This document shows positions 23,266 to 31,456 of a stretch of 64,000 nt of DNA, in pieces (position 1 is the first letter of the stretch; each line of letters begins with the position of its first letter). The notes beneath the pieces were generated by a model, which was given only the letters and a program-made list of their open reading frames with translations, was not told the origin of the DNA and searched no databases. Source of the stretch: Methylorubrum thiocyanatum (GTDB lineage Bacteria; Pseudomonadota; Alphaproteobacteria; Rhizobiales; Beijerinckiaceae); the NCBI GenBank assembly GCA_014138645.1, contig JACJIB010000002.1:372001-436000 (forward strand), written 5' to 3'. The translations under genes and the position numbers were made by a program.

Positions 23266-23659
23266 GCGCCGCCCTTCCCTTTCCCAGATCGCGCGGACTC
23301 ACCCGCGTGATCGCCCGGCCGACCTTCCCCCTCAAGGTCACTGTTTTGGACGACAGCGCCGGGCGTCCCCATTCGTGCCGTTCCCGCGGCACGCTCGTGG
23401 TCCGCCGCTGCCCCGCGGCCGACACACCCCTCGTGGGTGTTTCTCCCAAGGACTTGGCCGCTCCCGTCCCCACGGGAGCGGTCCTTTCCTCGGGACGTCT
23501 CTTCTACCAGCACAGCCGCCTTCGCCGCCAAGCACAGAGCGGCTGTGCACTTGCGTATGCGTTCCTGTTCTTCCTGCCGAAGCACTTCGATCAACCCTCC
23601 ACGAGAATTGTCTCGCACGTAGGGCTGACCGAATGCGGTCAAAATTGGAGGGCGGTCGC
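23266..23659. other. Untranslated gap in the early operon with tandem terminator-like hairpins
   Basis: No convincing gene is seen. Frames crossing this gap (for example 23262-23663) have atypical composition and no family resemblance. It holds a hairpin ACACCC/GGGTGT followed by TTCT near 23424-23445, and the stronger terminator entered separately. The spacing suggests regulated read-through into the genes after 23660, as in antiterminated phage early operons. Confidence 0.5.
23458..23487 (+). terminator. Rho-independent terminator inside the early region
   Basis: A perfect 10-bp stem (CCGCTCCCGT with ACGGGAGCGG) has a CCCC loop and is followed by TCCTTTCCT. It lies between the immediate early genes and the next gene block. 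Confidence 0.75.
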
Positions 23660-24154
23660 GTGACGATGACGGCCGAACAAGCCGCGGAATGGATCAGGCC
23701 CGATCTCGCTCGGGTGGTCGCCGCGAAGGAAGAGCGCCTCGGCTCGCGGATGCGCGCCTACGAGGCTCTCGGCTCGAAGCTCGGGCGGTCCCCGACCTGG
23801 ATCCGGAAGGTGCTCGGACGCGCCCCGGACGTGACGGTCGGGCTGCACGACGCGCTGAACATCCGCGCCGCCTACGAGCGCCTCTGCAAGCACATCGCCG
23901 ACGGCACCGACGCCATCGAGGCCGAAAACCAAAAACTCCGGAGTGAACTGGATGCGGCTCTTCGTGGAGATCGCCCTGCGTCTGCTCGCCTGGGCGGAGC
24001 GCCGTCGGCTGCGGAAGCGCCTGCGGTCAGTCAGCGAGACGCGCCCGCATCGGCACCTGTCGCGCCGCCTGCTGCAGCGCCTCGCCTCCGCAAGAAGGCC
24101 TCGGGTGAACTGACCGAGCTGCCCCTGTTCGGGGCGATGGAGCCGCGGCCGTAG
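23660..24154 (+). CDS. Phage early protein with possible HTH, function unknown
   Basis: The product has 164 residues from a GTG at 23660, 8 nt after GGAGG. The first half is helical (MRAYEALGSKLGRSPTWIRK), with a stretch that could be a helix-turn-helix; a coiled-coil-like segment (DAIEAENQKLRSELDAAL) follows. The C-terminal third is Ala/Pro-rich and ends ELTELPLFGAMEPRP. I do not recognise the family. It is the first gene after the internal terminator. Confidence 0.6.
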   Translation: MTMTAEQAAEWIRPDLARVVAAKEERLGSRMRAYEALGSKLGRSPTWIRKVLGRAPDVTVGLHDALNIRAAYERLCKHIADGTDAIEAENQKLRSELDAALRGDRPASARLGGAPSAAEAPAVSQRDAPASAPVAPPAAAPRLRKKASGELTELPLFGAMEPRP

Positions 24155-24176
24155 CCGCTGAGCGAGAGGAGAGCGC

Positions 24177-24773
24177 ATGTCCCCCTTCAACCCGACCCAC
24201 GTCAGCCACAAGCAGGTTGAGGCCTATCCGATTGCGGCGGCTGAGTTCCAGGCCGACGGCTCGGGCAAAGTCGGCGTGAACCATCCGGAGCACGGCTACC
24301 TCGTCGTCCCGGTCCCTGCCGGCTTCCTGCGCCGCCCCGGTGCCGTGACCGAGGGCGACATGCTGGTGCGGTACGCGCCGACGGCAGAGGAGCCGCACGG
24401 CTACCTCTCGCACTCGCCGCGCGCGGTGTTCGAAGCGGGCTATGCAGCGATCGGCGGGCAGGCTGAGCCTGCCTCCGGCGCGAAGCGGCTGTCGATGGCG
24501 GATATCCAGTCCGTCATCGTGAGCGAGAACTATCACCGCGTTCCGGGCAGCACCTTCATGGTGTGCTTCCTGACGCTCCGGAACGGCTTCATCGTCACGG
24601 GCGAGAGCGCTTGCGCCGACCCAGATGCCTACGATCGGGCGACGGGCGAGAAGTACGCCCGCGCGAACGCCGTCGAGAAGATCTGTACCCTCGAGGGCTA
24701 CCTCCTCCGTGAGCGGCTTGCCGACGAAGCGGCTGCCGCGCGCGGCCAGCACGACGCTGTGCAGGTCGCCTGA
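24177..24773 (+). CDS. Phage protein of the N4 Gp49 / Sf6 gene 66 family
   Basis: The product has 198 residues. The C-terminal 90 residues (ENYHRVPGSTFMVCFLTLRN, GFIVTGESACADP, then RANAVEKICTLEGYLLRERL) carry the conserved pattern of the Gp49/Sf6 66 family, which is common near phage early genes and has no established function. The N-terminal half (GVNHPEHGYLVVPVPAGFL) is an extra domain. Start ATG follows GAGAGGAGAG, a strong ribosome site. Confidence 0.78.
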   Translation: MSPFNPTHVSHKQVEAYPIAAAEFQADGSGKVGVNHPEHGYLVVPVPAGFLRRPGAVTEGDMLVRYAPTAEEPHGYLSHSPRAVFEAGYAAIGGQAEPASGAKRLSMADIQSVIVSENYHRVPGSTFMVCFLTLRNGFIVTGESACADPDAYDRATGEKYARANAVEKICTLEGYLLRERLADEAAAARGQHDAVQVA

Positions 24774-24775
24774 CG

Positions 24776-25051
24776 ATGAGCGCCCTCGCCGATCTGAGCG
24801 ACGCCAGCCTCGCCGACCTGATCGACACCGTGCGCGACGAGATCGTGCGCCGGAACGAGCTGCTGCGGAGCAACGCGTCGCCGTCGGCGAGGAGCCTCGT
24901 GCAGTGCCGGCGGTATGCGCTGCTCGCGCTCGGGCAGGCGGAGGAGCGGCTTCGGGCCGGCGCGGCGACGGATCTGCCGGCGGTGGCTCTCCCCGCGATC
25001 GACGAGCCCCGCGTGCCGCGGCGCCTGCCGGGCGGTCGCTACCACCCCTGA
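24776..25051 (+). CDS. Small hypothetical phage protein
   Basis: The product has 91 residues. An N-terminal helical segment (LSDASLADLIDTVRDEIVRR) is amphipathic; the C-terminus is Pro/Arg-rich. It starts 2 nt after the previous stop. No family recognised. Confidence 0.6.
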   Translation: MSALADLSDASLADLIDTVRDEIVRRNELLRSNASPSARSLVQCRRYALLALGQAEERLRAGAATDLPAVALPAIDEPRVPRRLPGGRYHP

Positions 25052-25119
25052 AACGCGAACCGCCCGGCCTGCTGGGGAGCGGGTGCCGGGCGGTCTGAAG
25101 TCTTCCGTTGGAGAACGTC

Positions 25120-25770
25120 ATGGGAAACACAAGTCGCCGTCGCGCGCAACCCAACTCGTCCGCCGCCGATATGCTTCGATCCTTCGCGGAGCGAATTGTT
25201 CGGCTGAAAGAAGAGATCAAAGTTTTTCAGGCGGACATCAAGGACATCAGGAACGAGGCGGGAGCGCAGGGCTACGACAAGAAGGCCCTGATGCTCGTCG
25301 TCGCTCGGATGATGGAGGATTCGGCGGATAAGGCGGCGCGTCAGGAAACGGCCGCCCTTGCCGACGTCTATCTCGCCAGCTTGGGGATGCTTGACGGAAC
25401 GCCGCTCGGCGATGCTGCCCGCCGCCGCTTCGACCCGATAGACGATCCTGCCGACGGCATGGCTGAGACGGACGAGGGCGCGGACCGTGACGACGACGGT
25501 TCGCTTGGTGGGGAGCATGAGGATGCGTCCCCGCCGTCCGGAGCGATGAGCGAGGAGACGATCGCGGCAGCGCGCGAGGAAGGCTCTGCCGCGGCCGAGG
25601 CCGGCGAGCGCGTGTTCGCGAATCCCTACGTCGCCGGCGATCCGCGGCGCGCCGCCTGGGACGAGGGCTGGTGCGTCCGCAAGGGCTCCGACGGCATGGA
25701 AATCCCGGACGCCTTCCGCCGGAAGAAGAAGTCGGCGGCGGATGACGCGGGCGATGAGGCCTCGGCATGA
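25120..25770 (+). CDS. GapR-like (DUF2312) protein fused to a ribosome-modulation-factor-like domain
   Basis: The product has 216 residues. Residues 16-104 (LRSFAERIVRLKEEIKVFQA, then DIKDIRNEAGAQGYDKKAL) are a clear DUF2312/GapR domain; GapR binds overtwisted DNA ahead of replication and transcription in Caulobacter. After an acidic linker, residues 145-188 (AAAREEGSAAAEAG, NPYVAGDPRRAAWDEGW) match the RMF/CrpP-like pattern G...NPY...R..W..GW. I chose the ATG at 25120, 6 nt after GGAG. Stand-alone GapR ends near residue 100, so the fusion is notable. The stop overlaps the next start (ATGA). Confidence 0.85.
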   Translation: MGNTSRRRAQPNSSAADMLRSFAERIVRLKEEIKVFQADIKDIRNEAGAQGYDKKALMLVVARMMEDSADKAARQETAALADVYLASLGMLDGTPLGDAARRRFDPIDDPADGMAETDEGADRDDDGSLGGEHEDASPPSGAMSEETIAAAREEGSAAAEAGERVFANPYVAGDPRRAAWDEGWCVRKGSDGMEIPDAFRRKKKSAADDAGDEASA

Positions 25771-26141
25771 GGCCCGTCCGCGAGATGACCCCGACCCGTA
25801 TTTCGCGCGGCCGCGCTGCTGCGGAAGAGGCGAGCGCCGCCCAGCGATTGCGCACGGAACTCGGCCCCCTGGCAGATGTGCGCGAGTCGAAGGACGCGGA
25901 AGAGCCGATCCTCGGCGTTCGGGTGCGCGCCGCCATCCTCGGGTGGCTGGCTGAGATCCACGCTGCCGACGACCTAGCGGCGGTCGGTGTGAAACCGCGC
26001 AGCACGGCCCTGCTGTACGGGCCGCCCGGCTGCGGGAAGACGACGCTGGCCCACCATCTCGCTGCGCGCCTCGGCCGGGACTCTACGATCGCAGCGACGC
26101 CGGAAATGGCGGTGCGCCGGGTACGGTGGCCGACAAGGTGA
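25767..26141 (+). pseudogene. Truncated AAA-type ATPase
   Basis: The frame has 124 codons. A helical N-terminus leads to a perfect Walker A motif (LLYGPPGCGKTTLAHHLAAR, GPPGCGKT at 85-92). Within about 12 residues of the P-loop helix the family pattern stops, and the frame ends after a basic tail (RDSTIAATPEM, VRRVRWPTR). Walker B, sensor motifs and the rest of the AAA fold are absent. Another reading frame with coding character begins over the same bases (next entry). I read this as a deletion that removed the ATPase 3' part. It cannot hydrolyse ATP. Confidence 0.75.
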
Positions 26142-26503
26142 ACGGTCAGATGGCCGGACATCGCGCCAAGGCTTCGGCCTTCCTCGGCGGCGACGCGGCG
26201 ATGACGATGCCGGCCGAGACCGCGACGGCGGCGCCGGTCGCCTCCGGTCGCTTCGGCTTCTCCGGCATCGAGCCCTCGGCCGCGCCGGCGCCGACGATGG
26301 CGACGCCCGACCCGAAGAAAGACGACGGGCTCGACGCGGCCTCCATCCTCAAGATGCTCGCGGGCGAGAAAGACCTCGGGTCGCTGGCGGCGCCGGCAGC
26401 GGGCGGCGCCACCGCCGCCCCAGCGCCGCCTCCCATGGTGCCGATCCAGCGACGAGCCGCCCCCTTCGACCGCGACGCCTTCCTCGCGCTGCTGCGCCGC
26501 TGA
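26126..26503 (+). pseudogene. C-terminal fragment of an unidentified, probably virion-associated, phage protein
   Basis: The frame has about 125 codons from a GTG at 26126, but it is already open before that (the preceding codons read DRSDAGNGGAPGTV), so it looks like the 3' end of a longer gene. It is Ala/Pro-rich with a Lys-Asp cluster (ATPDPKKDDGLDAASILKML) and ends APFDRDAFLALLRR. It directly precedes the tail-fibre genes, where a baseplate or tail protein would be expected. It overlaps the truncated ATPase by 16 nt. Confidence 0.55.
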
Positions 26504-26587
26504 CCTGACCCGATTCCGCTGAAGGCCTGACCGACCTGCACGCTGCCAGCGCTGCGGGAACGGACGGTCGCGCGCTTGGAGCCCGAG

Positions 26588-27847
26588 ATGACCGGCCTTA
26601 TCGACTTCTCGATCTTCGCCGCGGAGAACGAAACCGCCGCCCCGCCAGTCAACTGGAAGGAGGGCATGCCGGCGAACGCGGTCAACAACTCCGCCCGCGA
26701 GATGATGGCGGCGCTGGCGCGGTGGCGGGCCGATGACAGCGGCATCCTCGGCGCGACCATCTCCGGCAACGCGGTCTCGGTCGCGACCCTACAGGGCTTC
26801 ACGGCCAAGCACTTCAATGATGCCTTTCGCCTCTCGTTCGCGCTGCCTTTGGAGAATACCGGTCCCGTCACCCTCAACGTCGACAACACCGGGCCGCGCC
26901 CCTGGGGGCGCCCGCGGGGCTTCGAGTTCGCGCCGGGCGACCTTCAGATCCTCGTCACGCACGACGTGATCTGGGTGCCGGTCATCGGCGCCTTCATCTC
27001 GCGCGCGCCCTCGATCGACACGCCGGGCCAGATCGGTATCTTCGCAACGCCCAACGCGATCCCGCCCGGCTGGGTCGAATGTGATGGCCGAGAGCTTTCG
27101 CGCGTCTCCTACGCCGCATTGTTCTCGGTAATCGGCACGGCCTACGGCGCCGGCAACGGCTCGACCACGTTCAACGTCCCGGATGCGAGCGGGCGCACGA
27201 TCTTCGGCCGCGACAACGGCCGGGGACGGCTGACCGGCGCTGGCGGGCTCGGCGGCAATGTCGGCAATGCGGGCGGCTCCGAGACCGTGACGTTGAGCGA
27301 GGCGCAAATGCCCTCACACGGGCACGCCGGCTCCACGGGTGGCGCCGGCGGACACGATCACGGCGGCGGTACCGGGCTGGCCGGCCAGCACAGTCATGGC
27401 GGCGCGACGGGGAACGCGGGCGGTCACAATCACACCGGCACGACCGGCGGCGCGGGCGCGCACAGCCATGGCGGCACCACCGGCAACGCCGGCAACCACG
27501 TGCACAACCAGAACTATGAGCGGCTGAGCATCTACGGCGGCGGCGGGCAACTGTCCGCCGTGAGCCAGCTCTTCCCGCCGGGAACGAACTCAGCGGCGAC
27601 CAGTGAAGCCGCGGGCGTGCATCAGCACAGCTTCACGACCGACCCGGTTGGCGACCACACCCACAACTTCACGACCGCGGGCGTCGGCGACCACGCGCAC
27701 ACAATCGGCGCTGACGGCAACCACGCCCACACGATCACGGGCGTTGGCGACCACACCCACGCGGTGAGCATCTCGAATGCCGGCGGCGGTCAGGCGCACC
27801 CGAACATGCCGCCCGGCCTCGTCGGCGTCATCGCCATCAAGGGCTGA
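26588..27847 (+). CDS. Tail fibre with phage tail-collar domain and HxH repeats
   Basis: The product has 419 residues. A collar domain (GQIGIFATPNAIPPGWVECD, then YAALFSVIGTAYGAGNG and NVPDASGR, about 145-205) is followed by a Gly-rich region with eleven His-x-His motifs, mostly 12 residues apart. In long tail fibres, HxH sites on a trimer axis bind iron or other metals and stiffen the fibre tip. It ends with PPGLVGVIAIKG, a common C-terminus of collar proteins. Start ATG 26588 is 7 nt after GGAG. Likely the receptor-contact fibre of the former virion. Confidence 0.88.
   Translation: MTGLIDFSIFAAENETAAPPVNWKEGMPANAVNNSAREMMAALARWRADDSGILGATISGNAVSVATLQGFTAKHFNDAFRLSFALPLENTGPVTLNVDNTGPRPWGRPRGFEFAPGDLQILVTHDVIWVPVIGAFISRAPSIDTPGQIGIFATPNAIPPGWVECDGRELSRVSYAALFSVIGTAYGAGNGSTTFNVPDASGRTIFGRDNGRGRLTGAGGLGGNVGNAGGSETVTLSEAQMPSHGHAGSTGGAGGHDHGGGTGLAGQHSHGGATGNAGGHNHTGTTGGAGAHSHGGTTGNAGNHVHNQNYERLSIYGGGGQLSAVSQLFPPGTNSAATSEAAGVHQHSFTTDPVGDHTHNFTTAGVGDHAHTIGADGNHAHTITGVGDHTHAVSISNAGGGQAHPNMPPGLVGVIAIKG
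27317..27760 (+). repeat. Two blocks of 30-36-bp coding repeats encoding HxH motifs
   Basis: Block one has six HxH codons-triplets (HGH, HDH, HSH, HNH, HSH, HVH) every 36 bp from 27317; block two has five (HQH, HTH, HAH, HAH, HTH) every 36 then 30 bp up to 27760. The repeats are degenerate at DNA level (GGCGGC...CAC.ACCAC) and stay in frame. Confidence 0.85.
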
Positions 27848-27879
27848 CCTGCCCTCCTCCTGACAATCGGACATCTCGC

Positions 27880-28659
27880 ATGAGCGTCACCGACTGGTCC
27901 CCCCAGCCGAGCGGCAACGCCGCGGCCGATCGCACCATCCCCGCGCGCGACGGCATGGCCGGTCGTGAGTTTCCGGAGGCGATCCGCGGTCTGATGGCCA
28001 AGGCGGCCGCCCTCGCTCTCGACCAGGGCGGCGCGCTGATCTCGGGCGGCGTCGGGAATTTCTACACCGTCGCCACGAACTCCAGCTTCGGCGAGATGAA
28101 GCCGGGGGTCGCTGTGTCGTTCACAGCAAACCGCACGAACACGGCCGGCCCCGTCCTGTCCGTGGACGGGAGTGAGCCGCGGCAATGGATCGACGCCGAT
28201 GGCGCCGTCTTCGCCGCGGGCGACGTCAAGCCGGGACAGATTTACTCCGTGGCCTGGATTGCTTCCGGGCCCGGCGGACTTCCGGCCTGGAAGACGTTCG
28301 GCACCGCCCCAGCATCCGTGGGCAAGGCCGTCGCGGCAGCAGTGCAGCGCGGGCACACTGTGGTTCTCGATAAGAACTATCAGGTTCTCCCGACAGACGT
28401 TCAGGTCGGCATGGCCGTGCTGACGGCACCGCGAGTCGTTTCCCTAGCTGACGTGGATACATTCCCGCTTGGCCAGGATCTCGTGATTGCGGATGAGAGC
28501 GGCGCCTGTTCCGAGACGCTGACGATAACGATCCAGCCCGGCCCCGGCACGGGCGACATCATCGGCGGCCCCGAAGGCGCCACTACGATCGTCCTTTCCT
28601 CCGCCTACCAAGCCGTTCGCTTCCGCCGCGGCGCCGCCAACCTGTGGATTCGCCTGTGA
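27880..28659 (+). CDS. Hypothetical tail-fibre-associated protein
   Basis: The product has 259 residues. A segment resembling the previous fibre N-terminus (MAGREFPEAIRGLMAKAAAL, and FTANRTNTAGPVLSVDGSEP) suggests a shared attachment module. The C-terminal part (SLADVDTFPLGQDLVIADES) is beta-rich. No enzymatic motif. Its stop overlaps the next ATG (TGATG), so it is co-translated with the spike. Confidence 0.65.
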   Translation: MSVTDWSPQPSGNAAADRTIPARDGMAGREFPEAIRGLMAKAAALALDQGGALISGGVGNFYTVATNSSFGEMKPGVAVSFTANRTNTAGPVLSVDGSEPRQWIDADGAVFAAGDVKPGQIYSVAWIASGPGGLPAWKTFGTAPASVGKAVAAAVQRGHTVVLDKNYQVLPTDVQVGMAVLTAPRVVSLADVDTFPLGQDLVIADESGACSETLTITIQPGPGTGDIIGGPEGATTIVLSSAYQAVRFRRGAANLWIRL

Positions 28660-30470
28660 TGAAGCGCTTCCTCGTCTCTCTCTTCGCCCTCGTCGCTCTG
28701 ACGGCGCCTGCGCTCGCCCAGACCCGCGCCCTGCCGCCCGGCGAGATCCGCGCCAACGGCGACATCACCTTCGGCAACGCACTGAAGCTCGGTAAGCGCG
28801 ACGCCGGCAAGACGATCATCACGCCCGACACGCTGCAGATCCTGGGCTCCGGCTCGACCGGCCCCGTGGATGGCATGAACGTCACCGCGCCCGGCACGGC
28901 GACGGCCCGGTCGCTCGCGGAGCGGGCCGGTGACCGCCGCAGCGCCAGGGACTTCGGCGCCAAGGGCGACGGCGTGAACGATACGTCGGCGCTGTCGAAC
29001 TATTTTGTGGGGGTCTCGGACGGTCAAGCGGTGCGCTTCACGGCCGGTGTCTATCCGACTTCTGCCACGCAAACGGTCAGCAGCAAGACCTTCATCGCGA
29101 CGGGCGAGGGCAGCCGCCTGACGCGCCTGCGCAAGATCGGGAACGGCGACGGACTGACCGTCGTCCTCGATGACGGCAAGCAGTCCGCAGACCTGCGCGG
29201 CGTGACAATCGACACGACCGGGTACAACTCCGGCACCGGCTACACCGCGGGCTATTACAAGCTCGGCTTCGATGATCGCGCCAGCACCCGCGCCGTGTGG
29301 GATGACGTCGAGTTCACCGGGGCCAACTCCAGGACGCAGGGCTGGGGTACGCTCGCGCACCTCCTCAACATCAACGGACTGACCTCGTCCAAGCTTCAGC
29401 TCAACGGCATCGCCCCGCAGAGCACTGGCAGCATCGACGAGGCGCAGCACAACATCACGAAGACTGGGGTTCTCTGGGACGGCACCGTCTATCCGACGGA
29501 CGGCCTGTTCTCGCAGACCCGCGCTTACAGCCTCGGAACGGTGTTCAAGGTTGCGGGCGCGGCCGAGGGGATGAGCTGGCATCAGTTCACCTCGGTTTAT
29601 GTCGGCACCTTCCTGGATTGGACGCCCGACTCCGGCTTCGGCGGTCGACCGCACCTCAGCCTCCAGAATGGCCATGCCGCGGTTTACGAGAGCGTCGCCA
29701 AGATCGGAGCGGTGCAGAACGTCTGGATCAAGGACATTCTCGGCTATCACATCGGCACACGCGACGGCGTACTGCTCAACCTGACCGATGTTGCCGATAC
29801 CGTGATCGACGGCAACCAATTGCTCAAGTTTGCTACTGGAACGGCAAAATCAACCGGACTTGTTCTGGCTGGAACGAACACCCGCAATGTCAGGGTGTCG
29901 AAAAATCACTTCGGTGGAACGGCCAATCCGCTCGACGTTTGTGCCTACATCGCCGCAGGAACGCCGGGCGTCACCATCGCCAACGACAACTATTGGAACT
30001 GCGCGACCGACATCGACGACAGAACCAATGGTCTCGTCCAGTACGGCGGCCGACGCGATGTCTTTCAGATGGCGGCCAGCGCCGGCCAGTCCCTCCCGAA
30101 CGACGTCGAGACGGTCATCAAGTACGACGCCGCGAACGGCGACAACTTCCTCGGCATGATCCGTAACGCGGACGGTTCGTTCACTGTCCCGCCGGGCAAG
30201 GGGATCCGCCGGATCACCGTCACCCCGATGACCTTCTTCGGGAACAGCGCGGTGGGCTCGCGGGCCATCCGGGTGACCAAGAACAACGGCGCCGTGCCGT
30301 GGCTGCACGACATCCGGTCGGCCAATGGCAACGATGCATCCACCCTGTCGTCCATGGTCATCCCGGTCGTTCCGGGTGACGTGATCCGCGTGACGGCCCG
30401 CCAAAACTCGGGGGGCGCGCTGCCGCTTGCGGGGCTTGGCTACACTCAGGTGACGATCACCGAAAACTGA
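28659..30470 (+). CDS. Tail spike with pectate-lyase-3-like beta-helix and a signal-peptide-like N-terminus
   Basis: The product has 603 residues. Residues 97-112 (ARDFGAKGDGVNDTSAL) are the entry motif of Pectate_lyase_3 beta-helix proteins; a long run of beta-strand repeats with Asn/Gly turns follows. The C-terminal 130 residues are a beta-rich trimer-tip-like region. Spikes of this type bind or cleave surface polysaccharide. The first 20 residues (KRFLVSLFALVALTAPALAQ) look like a classical Sec signal peptide, which is odd for a cytoplasmically assembled virion part. Possible export as a free depolymerase is discussed in findings. Confidence 0.8.
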   Translation: MKRFLVSLFALVALTAPALAQTRALPPGEIRANGDITFGNALKLGKRDAGKTIITPDTLQILGSGSTGPVDGMNVTAPGTATARSLAERAGDRRSARDFGAKGDGVNDTSALSNYFVGVSDGQAVRFTAGVYPTSATQTVSSKTFIATGEGSRLTRLRKIGNGDGLTVVLDDGKQSADLRGVTIDTTGYNSGTGYTAGYYKLGFDDRASTRAVWDDVEFTGANSRTQGWGTLAHLLNINGLTSSKLQLNGIAPQSTGSIDEAQHNITKTGVLWDGTVYPTDGLFSQTRAYSLGTVFKVAGAAEGMSWHQFTSVYVGTFLDWTPDSGFGGRPHLSLQNGHAAVYESVAKIGAVQNVWIKDILGYHIGTRDGVLLNLTDVADTVIDGNQLLKFATGTAKSTGLVLAGTNTRNVRVSKNHFGGTANPLDVCAYIAAGTPGVTIANDNYWNCATDIDDRTNGLVQYGGRRDVFQMAASAGQSLPNDVETVIKYDAANGDNFLGMIRNADGSFTVPPGKGIRRITVTPMTFFGNSAVGSRAIRVTKNNGAVPWLHDIRSANGNDASTLSSMVIPVVPGDVIRVTARQNSGGALPLAGLGYTQVTITEN

Positions 30471-30554
30471 GGCGGGGCCGGGCGTCGATCCGGCCCGTCT
30501 CCGCTCGCCGCGCCACCCGGCCAAAGCCTTCATCCCACGACAATCGGACCCGCC

Positions 30555-30893
30555 ATGTTCCTGCAACGCCTCTCGGTGCGGGCCGCTCTCGCTTGCCTCG
30601 TGCTCAGCGTGATGCCGGCCCGCGCCGAAATCGCCTCATGGTACGGCCCCGGCTTTCACGGTCGGCTCACGGCCAACGGCGAGCGCTTCGATCAGAACGC
30701 GCTCACCGCCGCGCACCGGAGTCTGCGCTTCGGCACGCGCGTGCGGGTCACGAACACCGCCACCGGCCGCTCGGTGGTCGTGCGCATCAACGACCGCGGC
30801 CCGTTCGTCGCCGGCCGCTCCATCGACCTCGCCCGCGGCGCTGCCCGCGTCATCGGCTGCGGCACATGCCGCGTCGCGCTTCAGCCCCTCTGA
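30555..30893 (+). CDS. RlpA-like double-psi beta-barrel protein with signal peptide
   Basis: The product has 112 residues: a signal peptide ([15 protein letters not shown]), then a minimal RlpA domain ([55 protein letters not shown]). RlpA enzymes are lytic transglycosylases on peptidoglycan lacking stem peptides. There is no lipobox Cys and no SPOR domain, so it would be soluble in the periplasm. It opens the lysis cassette and could assist wall degradation. Confidence 0.85.
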   Translation: MFLQRLSVRAALACLVLSVMPARAEIASWYGPGFHGRLTANGERFDQNALTAAHRSLRFGTRVRVTNTATGRSVVVRINDRGPFVAGRSIDLARGAARVIGCGTCRVALQPL

Positions 30894-30916
30894 CCCGCAC
30901 CGCGCCAGGAGCACCG

Positions 30917-31408
30917 ATGTCCCGCCTCGCCTACTATTTCGACTTCGTGTCGATGCCGGTGCTCGCGCTGGCGCTGATCCTGTTCGGCGGCGCCACGCTG
31001 CCGGGCATCGTCGTCGGCCTCGCCGCCTGGACGTTGGCCGAGTACGCGATCCACCGCGTGCTGTTCCACCGCCTGCCGCTATTCAAGGCGGGCCACGACG
31101 AGCACCACGCCAAGCCGTCGGGGCGAACCGGCGTCACGTCCTGGCACTCGCTTCTCGTGTTCGGGGCGCTGTTCCTGCTGCTGCCGGCGGGCACGCTTGC
31201 GGGCCTCGCCCTCGGCTACCTCGCCTACATCGCGGCCCACCACGCCATCCATCACTGGCGGATCGCGCCGGGGCACGTGCTCTATGCCCTGAAGATCCGG
31301 CACGCGATGCATCACCGCGGTGACGAGGTGAACTTCGGCGTCGTCACCACCCTGTGGGACCGCACCTTCGGGACGTACCGGCCGCCCGCCGCTCGATCTG
31401 CTCAATAG
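30917..31408 (+). CDS. Fatty-acid-hydroxylase / sterol-desaturase superfamily membrane protein
   Basis: The product has 163 residues with about four membrane helices. His clusters follow the di-iron pattern of the superfamily: EYAIHRVLFH, GHDEHHA, HHAIHHW and IRHAMHHRGDEVNFG, ending TLWDRTFGTYRP. Such enzymes hydroxylate or desaturate fatty acyl, sterol or carotenoid substrates using O2. The gene lies between the RlpA-like gene and the endolysin with short gaps, so it is part of the lysis operon or a moron within it. Lipid modification to aid lysis or protect the host is speculation. Confidence 0.85.
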   Translation: MSRLAYYFDFVSMPVLALALILFGGATLPGIVVGLAAWTLAEYAIHRVLFHRLPLFKAGHDEHHAKPSGRTGVTSWHSLLVFGALFLLLPAGTLAGLALGYLAYIAAHHAIHHWRIAPGHVLYALKIRHAMHHRGDEVNFGVVTTLWDRTFGTYRPPAARSAQ

Positions 31409-31456
31409 CCGCGCCACCGCTGCGCCGCCGCCCCCCTCGACAATCTGGAGAACCCG

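Noticed and set aside
23262..23663. A 133-residue gene between the early membrane proteins and the gene at 23660
   Set aside because: The span contains two terminator-like hairpins, its translation is low in coding character, and it would run into the next gene's start.
27317..27760. A CRISPR-like array suggested by 36-bp periodicity
   Set aside because: The repeats are degenerate, contiguous, in frame and encode HxH fibre motifs; there are no unique spacers and no cas genes anywhere in the window.
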